Source: Aphidius gifuensis
Taxonomy: Eukaryota > Arthropoda > Insecta > Hymenoptera > Braconidae
Reading direction: 5' to 3'
NCBI RefSeq assembly: GCF_014905175.1
Contig: NC_057792.1
Location: 1,302,001-1,366,000, forward strand
Length of the DNA stretch: 64,000 bases
In this document: positions 23,931 through 35,785 of the stretch, one piece after another
How positions within the stretch are numbered: the stretch's first letter is position 1
How the letters are laid out: every line of letters starts with the position of its first letter
Notes under the pieces: generated by a model
What the model saw: the letters and a program-made list of their open reading frames with translations, nothing else
Told to the model about the DNA's origin: nothing
The model's database searches: none
Made by a program: the position numbers and the translations under genes

Positions 23931-26807
23931 TTATTGAGGATTTTTCAATTTTTTAATAATAGAATCGGTGAAATTTAGTCTGTGGTCTTTTAGTTTGTCT
24001 ATTGCTGTCGTTATTGAACTTCTTTGTGATTCAACGTTTTCTATCAGTTCTTCTACGATTTTCTTACCATCCTCCAATTTTTTTAGGTCGATTAAATCAG
24101 AAATACTGTGACTGAAGGCATTGAGTCCAATAAATCCACCATAACCATCGGTACCACGGTAATACATACCAATACCACGAAATGGCATGAGTCCTGGTGC
24201 ATAAAGTTCTTGTATATCTAAATACGGAACCATTGATTGTGCAGCATCTTTTTTCATACTAGTGACTTGTATAGGAATATAATGTTGACCTGGTGTACTC
24301 AACACTTTACTACTATTTGCTTTAATTGATAAATCTGGCTCGTTTAGTTTTAATTCTCTGAAATATTAAATTAAAATTAATTTTTCATCATTAAATATAT
24401 ATTTTTTTTTTTTGATAACTTACATCAATAAAGCATCAGTATCAGGTAGTTTTCTCAACCACTGTCTTTTTGAAACATCAGATTGCGGTTTTAGATCTTG
24501 TCTTTGGGCAATAATTGTTAATAATTTAATTTCTCCATTTTTATCGTAAGAATCAAGAACTTGAAATCCAACACCTGAAAAAAAATATGATTATTATATT
24601 CTTTTTGTAAAATGAGAGTAATGCGTTTTATATTTATTTATATACCTGTGAGAAAATTTCCGTCTTCAAACTCAACATCATTCATGAAAAACCCGTTGGT
24701 TTTTGAAACATCAACAAGCATTTCTTTATGATAAATTGTTTGTTTACTTGATGGTAACCAGTGAATCGTATTATTTAAAATTTTACCATTTGACATTTTT
24801 CCTTGTTGTATTTCCAAATGTAATATTTGATTTGTTATCTTCAAACGAATTCCAGTTACAAAACTGCAATATTATATTCAATTTTATTGAGTATATATAT
24901 ATGTTTGATAAAAATTATAATAAATACTTACTAGTTGGGAAATGTTGTTTTTAGTTGTAAACTAACGAAACGTATAGAATGTTCAGAAAATTCATCTTCA
25001 TATTTTATCATACACTTTTGTACATTGTCACTTTCAATTTGGTGTGATGTATAACTTGTTGAATCATATGGTTTTTTCGGCTGACTTTTAAGTCCATGTA
25101 TTTTACGTCTACTATTAGTAGTTGTTTCTTCAGCATATTCGAAATAACGTTCCATATTTTTTGTCTGTTGAAAAACCAAAAACAAATGAAATAACTCTTT
25201 AAAATTTAAACAATAAAAAAATAAATTAATAAATGCCATTTAAAATAAAATTTTATGTTACATCAGAATAAACAGTAACTTCATGTTCTGGTATTGTACA
25301 GTTTGTTACAGAAACCCAAGTTGAGTACTGATTTTTTACAATTTCAATAAATGGATCATCTGGATCGTCTGTATTCGTTGGTCCAATGTAGCCTTGTTGA
25401 ATACGAACGAAATTTTGATACGTTACATCTAAAAAAAAAAAAAAAATAATAAAAAAAATAAATAAGCAAAGATAAAATTATTATACTAATAAAATAATTA
25501 ACATATAAAATAACCTTTTACGTGTACACCTGGATCACAAGTTCGAACTACATTAGAAGCTTTTTTAGTTGCATAGTATGCATCACTAGCGATGTCATAT
25601 ATATTTTTCGCGTATGTTTCATAAATATCTAATGATTCTTGCAATGCTTCCAATTTCCTTTTTTCATATTCTAAGTTCATTTCAGCTTGATTATTTTTAC
25701 GATAAAATTGATCAATTTTCACGTGTATTATTAAATTCATGATTTTTGATATTGTAGTTATTATTTTTAAGTATTCTTCATATATAAACCATTGTGCACC
25801 TTTTGACCTGCAGTGTGTTGTTTTCTTGATTGTACAGAAAAAAAAAAAAAACAAGTATATATATATTATATATTTTTTAAAAAATAAATTTAAAAAAAAA
25901 AAAAAACACTTACTTGTTTTTCAAGTATGTCATTCATAATAAAAAAGGGAGTTTGTAATCCCATCGCCAAAGGATTCGATATTATTATGTGATTGTTAAC
26001 GAAAACATTTACTACATCTTTTGTCTTGAGTATCTCGTTTTCTATTTCTACGAGTTTTTCGTTATTTTCATAATGTATCAAAAAATTTCGAAGATGATTT
26101 TGGTATTCAGTTTTTAGTAGATTCCAATTTGTATAAAACCGGTTCAGTTTATCGTTCTCATTTCCTGTAGTTATAAAATTTTCAAGGGCCAATGTATCTT
26201 CCTTCATCTCATTTTTTAAATCTTTGAAATGTTCGTTTATATTTTGAGTTGATTTGAGAAGGCCCTGATCTATATAGTTTTTAACCTTGCTAAAACCATC
26301 ACTCGAGATTTTATTTAATGCTTCAATTATTTTATTTGCATCAAATTGTGTAATGTTATTTCTTTGTGGATTTTGAGAGTTCCCGTAAGCTATTGTGGTT
26401 GATTGTGTGGTACCAGTTTCTGTCCGTTTCAAAGTTGTTTTTGTTGACTCAGGTTGGATTTTTTCAGCTACATCATTTGATATATCATAGTAATGAGCAT
26501 TTTCTACTTCGTCTACAGTCGGTCCAACCTGAGTGAATACATTCAATAGATTTGTAACCTTTTGAACATAAGGACGAACTTTTTCTGGAATGTTATTTAC
26601 TAATGTCTGAATAGAAGTGATTACAGAGTTTTTAAGAGGTGTTAAAATTTCGGTTATCAGGCCACGTTCAGTAACAGATTCTGCGACTTCAGTTGCAACG
26701 TAACTAAATGCCAGCTTAAGGGGTGCAAGAGAAATGCCTGCAGATGTATTATTTATCACTACCATCAGCAATAATATTCTCGCCAAAAATTTTGATGATA
26801 ACTGCAT
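23931..26807 (-). CDS. Secreted protein, seven exons, possibly DUF4803 family
   Basis: Join on the minus strand of 25914-26807, 25515-25824, 25262-25428, 24932-25164, 24646-24863, 24424-24574 and 23931-24357, 799 aa. Every junction is GT/AG and phases agree (0,1,0,2,1,2). Residues 1-23 form a signal peptide (hydrophobic ARILLLMVV, cleavage near NTSA-G) and no other membrane segment is seen. Residues 24-300 look helical and polar. A charged helix-rich part follows (EMNLEYEKRKLEALQES). The C-terminal third carries Cys-containing segments and, at about 716-738, PFRGIGMYYRG followed by GYGGFIGLNAF. That pattern resembles arthropod DUF4803 proteins as I remember them, so the family name is tentative. 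Function is unknown. A neighbouring secreted LRR gene lies in the same orientation about 1 kb upstream. Secretion in a possible parasitoid suggests a venom or haemolymph role, but this is inference. Confidence 0.82.
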
Positions 26808-27833
26808 GATTAATTTATGTTGATTAACTTTTTTATTTATGAATTTTTTATTTTTCCCGGATAATGATAAATTAAGTATTTAAAAATTTAATTTCAAGAA
26901 AATAATGTGCACCACTTAACAGTGAAAAAACGAATGACTGTCTGATGTCCAACACTGTTAAAGTAAAATTTTCATTTTCGCAAAAATTGCGGAAACTGTA
27001 AAAAAATTATATTTAGTATTTCCTTATTGATTATCTAGAATAATAAAATAATATTTCTTCCGCGTTTTTTTATTTTTAACAAAATAAAAAATATTATTTT
27101 TATGATTATTAAATTTTCATTTGCATTCCTACACGTGTCAATTATTTCAATGTCAAAAAATTTTTTATTTTTTTTTTTATTAATTTTGATGTTCAATTTT
27201 TTGATATTTCGATTTTGTTAAATATCATTTGGCTTGAGAATTAATCTGAAACTTTTTATCGGAAATATTTTATTTTTAAAATTTAAAAATTTAAAAAAAA
27301 AAATAAATACAAATTTTTTTTTTTTTTATTGCATTATTGTTTTATTAAATAAATATAATTGATAAAAAAAATGAAAATAATTTACAGTTATATATATTTA
27401 TTTGAATTTAAAAATTTAAGCTTATTTTTATTTTTTTCTATTTATTATTTAAAAATATTTAACAACAATAAGTATAAAAAAAAATGAATGATTTTTATCA
27501 CAAAAATATAGAATAGTAGTTATCTTTATTCAAATAAAAATTATAATTTTTTTTTTCTGCAATAAGCCTTTTTATTGTCTTTGCAAAATTCCAAACAAAA
27601 TATTAAAAAAATAACTAAATATATATTTACTAAAAATAATTATTACACAATTTTTCATATAATTTTAAACATTTTATTTTTTTTTATTTTTACATAATTT
27701 TTTTAAGCGATACATAGAAGTTAATATATTTATTTGCATAATTATTTTAATTAAATAACAATAATAATTCAACTAAATAAAAAAAAAAAGAACAATAATA
27801 TAAATAAAGTATTTTTTTTCAAATAAAATAAAA
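26808..27833 (-). other. Spacer between the two secreted-protein genes
   Basis: About 1 kb. It holds the upstream region of the 799-aa gene and the 3' flank of the LRR gene. An inverted repeat TTAACAGTG...CACTGTTAA at 26916-26961 lies about 110-155 bp before the start codon. The shared CATTCCTACACGTGT motif is at 27124-27138. The rest is AT-rich low-complexity sequence with possible polyadenylation signals for the LRR gene. Confidence 0.5.
27124..27138. promoter_or_regulatory. Shared 15-bp upstream motif, copy 1
   Basis: CATTCCTACACGTGT, 317 bp upstream of the start codon of the 799-aa secreted protein gene. It is identical to the copy at 29383-29397 upstream of the LRR gene. Its ACACGTGT core is an 8-bp palindrome containing the E-box CACGTG, the binding site type of bHLH factors. 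Confidence 0.4.
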
Positions 27834-29150
27834 TCATTTAAAGTTTTTTTTCATTAAACTGCCACGAATTTTTTCAGATTTCAAATTTCTTTTTGCAAGT
27901 GCATAAAGATTTCCAAATAAATGATTAGTAACTGAATCATTTGAAAAACAAACAACCTGACTATCAAAATTTCCAAGTATAATCTTTTTCCAATCATTAA
28001 ATTGATTATTTCCAAGATTTAATAATTGAACAATTGTTAATCCAGAAAAAACAGCTGGTTGAATATTTTTCAATTGGTTCTTACTCAAGTCCAAATTTAA
28101 AAGTTTTAATCCAAAAAATGTTTCATCTTCAATATAAGAAATTTCATTATTCCGTAAATTAATATTTTCTAAAGTATTTAAAAGACAATCGAAAATTCCA
28201 TTTTTTAAATTTTTTAATTTATTACCATCTAGCCAAATTTTAGTTAATTTTGTGTCACAAAATGCATTCATTTCAATATCCTCAATTAAATTTTTTGAAA
28301 TATAAAGACTATCAAGTTTACCAAGACTTGAAAAAACTTTTTTAATTTTTTTAATTTTATTACCAGATAAATTTAAACAATCAAGATAAGCAATGTTATT
28401 TAAAGGTTTATCAATTGCACTGATATTATTATAAGAAATATCTAGATATTGAATTTTTCGGCTATCAGTAAAAATAGAATGTGGAAATTCTTCAAGTTTA
28501 TTATTTCTTAAATCCACAAATCTGAGTTTACTGAGACCACTAAAAGCTTTTCCATCTATTTTACATATTGTATTGTTAACCAATGTTAAGAAATAAATAT
28601 TTTTTGTATTTTTAAATGTGTCTTCTTTTATTGTTGACATCATGGAATTATTAATTGTTAATTCTTGAAGATATTTTGGAAGTTCTATTGTGACATTGTT
28701 AAGTTGACTGTTTGAAATTGTCATAGTTTTCATTCTGTAAAATTTTGAAGCTGATAATTTTTCAGTGTTTGAACCCAATGATAAATGTTCCAGTTGTTTT
28801 AATTCTTGAATAGCTGATGATTCCAGTGATACAAAAGATTCTTGAAAATTAAGAATTGTAAGATTCGGTAATTTGAATGAACGTGGCAATTCTATATTAC
28901 GATTTTCACCAAATACTGTTAATTCAAATATTGTTGGAGATAAATCGTCCAAAGCTGTCTCGGGAATTGATACAATATTTTTAAGAGTTAAATTTGTTGG
29001 ATTGTCTTGTAGTTGTCTTACACTTTTTAAAGAACCTGATGATTGACATATTTCAAATATTTCTCCATGTTGACAATTAATTCTTGCATTAACAAGTATT
29101 GTAATGCAAAATAAGATTTCAAAAAAAAATAGTAACTTGTAATTATTCAT
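27834..29150 (-). CDS. Secreted leucine-rich repeat protein
   Basis: Single exon, 438 aa. Residues 1-22 form a signal peptide (LLFFFEILFCITILVNA), followed by two Cys in a short N-terminal cap (INCQHGEIFEIC). From about residue 55 to 390 there are a dozen or more leucine-rich repeats of 22-25 residues, with repeats such as LRFVDLRNNKLEEFP, IQYLDISYNNIS and LLNLDLSKNQLKNIQ. There is no C-terminal transmembrane segment, GPI signal or TIR domain, and the usual Cys-rich C-cap is missing. The protein therefore looks secreted and soluble, resembling the extracellular part of Toll-like or Slit/Kek-type LRR proteins. The tail is basic (KRNLKSEKIRGSLMKKNFK). Secreted LRR proteins without a TIR domain have been reported in venoms of aphid parasitoids. 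That link is suggestive only, and binding partner and tissue are unknown. Confidence 0.88.
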   Translation of the reverse strand: MNNYKLLFFFEILFCITILVNARINCQHGEIFEICQSSGSLKSVRQLQDNPTNLTLKNIVSIPETALDDLSPTIFELTVFGENRNIELPRSFKLPNLTILNFQESFVSLESSAIQELKQLEHLSLGSNTEKLSASKFYRMKTMTISNSQLNNVTIELPKYLQELTINNSMMSTIKEDTFKNTKNIYFLTLVNNTICKIDGKAFSGLSKLRFVDLRNNKLEEFPHSIFTDSRKIQYLDISYNNISAIDKPLNNIAYLDCLNLSGNKIKKIKKVFSSLGKLDSLYISKNLIEDIEMNAFCDTKLTKIWLDGNKLKNLKNGIFDCLLNTLENINLRNNEISYIEDETFFGLKLLNLDLSKNQLKNIQPAVFSGLTIVQLLNLGNNQFNDWKKIILGNFDSQVVCFSNDSVTNHLFGNLYALAKRNLKSEKIRGSLMKKNFK

Positions 29151-29382
29151 TTTTGAAAATTAATATTGAATATCGAATAATATTTTTATTTTTTTCACTA
29201 TTTTTCAAGCAAGAACAAGTTGAAGAATAAATATTTATTTTAAATTTAAAGACAGTTATACGTGTATTTCAATAAAAATTACTATTAAATTTTTTATTGA
29301 TTTTTTTTGCTATAAAATTTTTATTATTTTTGACTACATATTTTTTTAAATTTTATGTAGTTGTTTATTTTTTAAATATCTA

Positions 29383-29397
29383 CATTCCTACACGTGT
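29383..29397. promoter_or_regulatory. Shared 15-bp upstream motif, copy 2
   Basis: CATTCCTACACGTGT, 233 bp upstream of the LRR start codon, identical to 27124-27138. Flanking bases differ, so it is not part of a longer recent duplication. Confidence 0.4.
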
Positions 29398-31691
29398 TGA
29401 AAATTTTAAATATTAAAAAAAAACCTTGAAGATTGTTTTTTTACATAAAAATTAAATGTTAAAAAAAATATATACTTTTTTCATTTTATTTATTTATTTA
29501 TTTTTTTTCTTGTCAAAATAAATTTTTTTTTAAATTTTCAAAAGAAACCTTGAAGATTGTTTTTTGCATGAAAATTAAAATAAATTTACCAGCTTTATAA
29601 TAATAATAAAAAAAATACATATTTTAATATTTTTTTGTATTTTATTTTATTTATTTTTTTATTTTTCCTGTTGCGATAAATTTTAAAAAAATTTCAAGGA
29701 CAAAATAAAAATTTAAATAATCTGTATTTTATATTTACCATATGTACCAAGATGATAAAAAAAAAACGAGATATTGATGCACCAAAATGATTGATAGTTT
29801 AAGATATTTAATATCCTCCAAAATTTTGTTAAGAATTATAAAAAAAAAACATTCTAAACACTTGATTTCTTATAAATATTTTTAAAACATTATCAATGCC
29901 CAATATGAGAATAAAAAGAAAAAGCTTGAAAGCTTTTATTAAAAATATTTACATAGTGATTATTAATTTTATTCTAAATTTTTTGTTTGCAGCTATTTTT
30001 TGTTAACATTCTGGACTCGAGAGAAAAAAATATAAATAAAGCAGACACGAAGACAAATTTATCGTAAAATCTGTCGATAGAGCTGTTCATTCAACAAAGC
30101 AATTTCAGGTAAATCTTATTATTTATTTTTCATTATTTTACATTCACCAGCGGGTGTTGTGTTTGACGTTTGTTCATTTAGCACGTGAACGTCACACGTT
30201 ACTGAAATTTATCTTCATTAAAGTTACGTTTCTATACCAATTTTCAATGCATAAATAGTATGCAGAGGAACGTTTTCATGAAAAAAATAATAGAAAAAAA
30301 AAAAAGAAATAACGTTCACAAAGATTTGCTCTTGCACAAAAATATCTATTTTGTTGAAAAATAAAAATAGTAATAACAAAAAAAACAGAAAAAAAGAAAA
30401 ATTAACTTGTATGTGCAGATGAATATATTCCAAAGCCCAAAAAGCTTTTTTCACGTGCATCATATTTACCCACAACATATTCAAAACGTGCCAGTGACTA
30501 TCACAGCATGTGGTAATATTATCTACAAACTACTAACAGCATACAATCATGAAAAATATACGCAAATATGCTCACATTCGTCTCAATTTAATACTCGCAC
30601 CTGTTTTTTATCTCGCGGTATTCTCCATATAAATATATATAATTTTATTTTTCATTTAAAATAAATATAAATGAAAAGAAAAAAAAAAAATACAATAAAT
30701 TCTTTTCTATTTTTTTTGTTTCTTTTGGTTTGGAATGGCTGCTTTTTTTTTCCACGAGTTTTAGTCGTAAAATCTAAACGCGATTTCATACAATTTTATA
30801 ACAGCATAATATTTATTTTTTATATACAATTTAAAACAATTAATTGATTAATTATTTGAGAATTTTATTCGAGCTATTAATTTTTTTTTTATACCCAAAG
30901 TTTTAAAGAAAAATAATTTAAAGATGATGAATTTTTTAAAAGTTTGTGTCTTGTTTTGATTGTTTTTTTTTCTTGAGACAAGATAACGAGATTTAAAAGC
31001 TGAAAGAAATAATGAAAAATAAAATACGTTGAACTATGCTGGAGCTTTTATTTGTTCATTTGTTAAATGTCATTTTTAAGTATATTTTACAAGAACTATG
31101 TCATTCGTTGTCGTGTCGCATTGAAATTCTAGCAATTTGTCGTCACAGCGAGTCATTAGTATGGATATATCTTGTGTTCTTTTTCTGAGCTATATTTTTT
31201 TTTTTTTTTTTTTGATGACATCTTCCAGTTGTCTCACCATTTCTTTTATTTATTTGTTTCTTTTTGTTTGTATTTTTACACACCATCTAACTTATTGAGA
31301 CACATCCATTACAATTATTTTATTCTACGTTTTATTTCTTGAATATTTTTAACCATGCCAAGGTGACTGAAGGAATTTTTTTATGAAAAATACCTTCCAA
31401 AAAAAAAGGCTTGATTAAAAATACCAAAAACAAAAAAATAATTATTATTTTTTCTATAATAATACCTCTATCATTAAACAAAAATATTATGAAATTTGAA
31501 ATTGAAAATAAAATATATTTTCAAAAGCTTTTCATTTCGAGTGATGATGATCAATGCGGTCAGACATATTCCATATAGGATAACTGATAAAATAAAATGA
31601 AAAAAAAAATTTTTTAAGTGCAAAATTGACTACCCTTTCAGTGAGTTTCATTTCCGATTACCCTTCTAGAATTTCTCACTCAACGATTGAT

Positions 31692-32295
31692 CCTAAAACT
31701 CTGAAACGTTTATCAACATTTCAACTTGAAATTTGTTTTTTTTTTTTTTTTCCTTTTCAAGAAATTTGATACATGTGGTGGAAATGGTATTATTTTCATT
31801 TTTATTTATATATTTTTTTCCATTTTTCCCAATGAATTTAATGAATTTAATCAATAAAAAAAATATATTTTTATTTATTCAATTTTTAATAATCATTTTA
31901 TACATGTCAATTGTTTGATTGAAACAATTAATAAATGTCGAGTTAATTTTTAATTTAATTTATTTTTTTAAATTTAAAAATTCATTTATACAATTTATTT
32001 TTAAATATTTGCAAATATTTAAAATTTAACTGACTTGTTTATTTACTGTTATCAGTAAGTTTTTTATGATTTTTTAAATTTAATTTTTCTCAAGAATGCG
32101 ACAAGGTCATGTTAACAAAATAACAATTTTTAAAAAAATATTAATATACATTTATTTTTTTGAATATTAAAAAATTAACTTCCTTGATCATACATTTTTT
32201 TTTTTATCATAAAGTAACATTCCTTTACTTGTCAGCATTTAATATTATTATTTATTTTTTTCATTCAAAATATTGTTTCAAAACTTGTAATTTTT
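31692..32295 (+). repeat. Direct repeat pair A, copy 1
   Basis: About 600 bp, closely similar to 35188-35785 in the same orientation. Both contain CTGAAACGTTTATCAACATT near the left end, GTCGAGTTAATTTTTAATTT in the middle and GTAACATTCCTTTACTTGTC near the right end. Small indels and substitutions separate the copies. There is no coding potential and no obvious terminal inverted repeat. Confidence 0.8.
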
Positions 32296-35187
32296 GAATA
32301 CAAAATATGACTAAATTTTTTATTTTCAATTAAATTGTTATGGCAATTTAATGAATACAAATTAAATCGATAAACAATTGAAATTGGCCGTCAAATTGAG
32401 TCGTTTATTTTTAAAAGCCATATAGATATTATTTTTTTTTTTTTTATTTCATCTCAGCTTCAAGTTGATAGTGACGCCGTATTTGACTATATAGATTTTT
32501 TTATGTGTCTATGACAAGTCATAAATGATGAACAAATTGTTACAAATTGATATCTTCAGCAATCTTATTTACGATGTATTTTATTTCTTTTTGAAAAAAA
32601 AAAAAAAAAAACAAACTTGAAAAATAAAAAAATAAAATATATCTTCATAAATCAAAATATTCATGTTTCACTATATATACACAATTTTAAATTGAATCAT
32701 ACTTTTCTTTTATTGCAAAGATTGAAAGTTTATATTTGATTTTTTCTTTTTTTTCTTACGGGAATATATTTTGAATGTGAAACTTGATAGTATTATTGAT
32801 ATCGAAAAAAAATCAAAGCTTGTAAAAACTTATCTTTGCTTCTTCTATTCAATTTTTTTCATTTCTTTCTTTTTTTTTGTGGCCAACAGTTTCACGAAAC
32901 TTTGACAATCCATATTTCACACATTCCCTGTCTTGACACCTGGCAGTAGACTTTTTTCTTTTTTTTTTTTCTTCAATTTTATTGTACTGGAAAAATCAGT
33001 TGGCAATACAAGTAGTACAAGTCAATCACAATCAGACCCAATTTTTTTCATGCTTTTATTTTACATTTAAATAATTACCAAAAAATTATTAAATAATAAA
33101 AACAATCGACCATAAATTCCTTGTTTATTTTTCACAATGAAATTCAATAATTAAACTTGAAAAAATTTTATATTTAAATATACATATTTCAGTAGTAAAA
33201 GTCAAGCAATGTTTCACATAAAAATTATCAACTAATCTTTAAATTTTCCATCTATAATAATTAATAAACATTTGATTTGAACAATTAACATTTATAATTG
33301 ATAAAAAATTTAAATATTTATTTAAAAATTCAATAGAGTATATATCGCATGAATTTTCCATTGAAGGGCAATGTTATTTTCTATCCATTACTGATGAAAA
33401 TCAGCAAGTGAAGTGGGTCGTAGATAGTGGTGGATATATATTGGATATTATATAGATATAGAAAATAGGTATGAGGTGGAAAAGGTATTGGTCACATGAA
33501 CATATACACATGAGATGCTGGTTGTTGCTATCTCACCTTCGATTCGCACACGATGCGATACGTTATGATAACGATCCAGATACGATGGCAATTCTATATG
33601 TATATGTTATCGATATATTTATATATATTTTGGCTTGCCAAATGCAAGTATATCAGTACGTGCAATTCAAGACTGTGTTGAATATAAATATATACTGCAC
33701 AACATTTTTTAAATCACACTCGATATCTAAGTTCAATCGTATTTTTTTTTTTTATTCTTTATTTATATTTCTTTCTCAGCAAGTCATTCATTCTTTACTA
33801 TTTTTTATTTCTTTATTCTATTTTATCTTATTCACAATTTTTGTCCAATCCACATAAGGTATTCATCGAGTGTATCTAACATGCCCAGTTAACCCTATTT
33901 TTTATACTCATATATTTTCCATCAATTTTAACTTATCTATTTTTTTTTTACATATTTTAAATATTATCTTTTTTCACGTCTTTTAATCAAGATAAATTTA
34001 TAAATTAATGAGGAAAATAGTTATAATTTTATCATGATAATAATGTCATTGAATTTTAGTGCAAAAAAAGAAGAAAAATAATAATAGCTATTTAGTAAAA
34101 TAAATAAATATTTTTAATGAATGGATTTACATATTTTTATAAACAAAAAAAATATAGTATTATATAAATTTATATTTATTTAAAAGCATACAATTTATTT
34201 ATATATGAGAGCAATAAGTTATGTTTTCATAGATCCTTGAAAAAAAGTACTTTTACTCCCATCTTCATACACGTTTATCTTGGTTTTTTTTTTCGCATTT
34301 ATTATTATTATTATTATTCTCCTTTTTTTTATCAACTCCCCCAAGCATAGCCAGTTTGCTTCCTCATCTCAGGTTGATCCTTCACGCTGCACAGGCATTT
34401 TACTGGAGGATAACTGTGAGGTTAGATGCTTTGCGCTAAATCACGACCAACCGATTGCCCCCTGGCGAGGCTATACCCGGATAAATAATAAAAATGAGAA
34501 AAAAAGGAAATGAAAAAAGAAAAAAAAAAAAAAAGTGCTAGGATAAGAGAATTATTTGAGTCGCCCCAAACGATATTTTAGTAGACGAAAGATGCTGCGA
34601 ATGCTTACGGCTGAGTGGATTTTATTCACCCTGTCTTTATCGATTTTTAGAATTTTTTTTTTTTTTTTTTTTTACCTCACAAAAGTCTTGATAAGAAAAT
34701 TTTCATTGTATGCAATCATAGAGCTTTGTATAAATTTTTTAAAATTATTATTAGAAAAAAATTATTTTATTATTGAAAAAAAAGGAGGTTATATTATTAA
34801 TTAAAATTTTAATAATTTTCTTTTGATAAAAAAAAATATATATACATAAGTTTATATTAACAAAGTAGTTTAATAATACGGGATGAAAAAAAAATTGTAA
34901 GATTTACTTTCATGGCTGGTGAAGGTCAAAGTGTAAAGCACAAAAAATAAAAAAGTATAGTATTGCTTGGCCAGCGGCTATTTAACCATTTTCGTTGGGT
35001 AAAAAATATAAAAAAGAAAATGGGACCAATGCACACATGCGAAAAATGGTTTCGAAAATATGAGGAGGATGTTAGAAAGAAAAAGAAAGGTTAGTTACGT
35101 GTGTTGGGTTCACAATAAGTGAGTATAATCCCCGAGTGTCTGAGCTTTCAAAATAAAAAAATAAAATACACCAGAAGGCAAAATGAT

Positions 35188-35785
35188 AATAAAATTCTGA
35201 AACGTTTATCAACATTTTAAATACTTGAAATTTTTTTTTTACATTTCCCAAGAAATTTGATTGATAAGAAAATATATCTTATCTCCATTTTCATTTATAT
35301 TTTTTAAATTTTTCCCAATGAATTTAATGAATTTCATCAATAAAAAAAATATATTTTTATTTATTAAATTTTTAATAATCATTTTATACATGTCAATTGT
35401 TTGATTGAAACAATTAATAAATGTCGAGTTAATTTTTAATTTAATTTATTTTTTAAATTTAAAAATTCATTTATACAATTTATTTTTAAATATTTGCAAA
35501 TATTTAAAATTTACCTGACTTGTTTATTTACTGTTATCAGTAAGTTTTTTATGATTTTTTAAATTTAATTTTCCTCAAGAATGCGACAAGGTTATGTTAA
35601 CAAAATAACAATTTTTAAAAAAATATTAATATACATTTATTTTTATGAATATTAAAAAAATAACTTCCTTGATAATACATTTTTTTTTTTATCATAAAGT
35701 AACATTCCTTTACTTGTCAGCATTTAATATTATTATTTATTTTGTATTTCACAATATTTTTATTGTTTTTAAACTTGTAATATTC
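35188..35785 (+). repeat. Direct repeat pair A, copy 2
   Basis: Second copy of the unit at 31692-32295, about 3.5 kb downstream and in the same orientation. The left 80 bp is more diverged (the poly-T and TACATGTGG region) than the remainder. Confidence 0.8.

Noticed and set aside
34360..34480. Island considered as an exon or structured RNA
   Set aside because: The frame DPSRCTGILLEDNCEVRCF gave no recognised family. Comparison by eye with U4, U12 and other small RNAs did not match.
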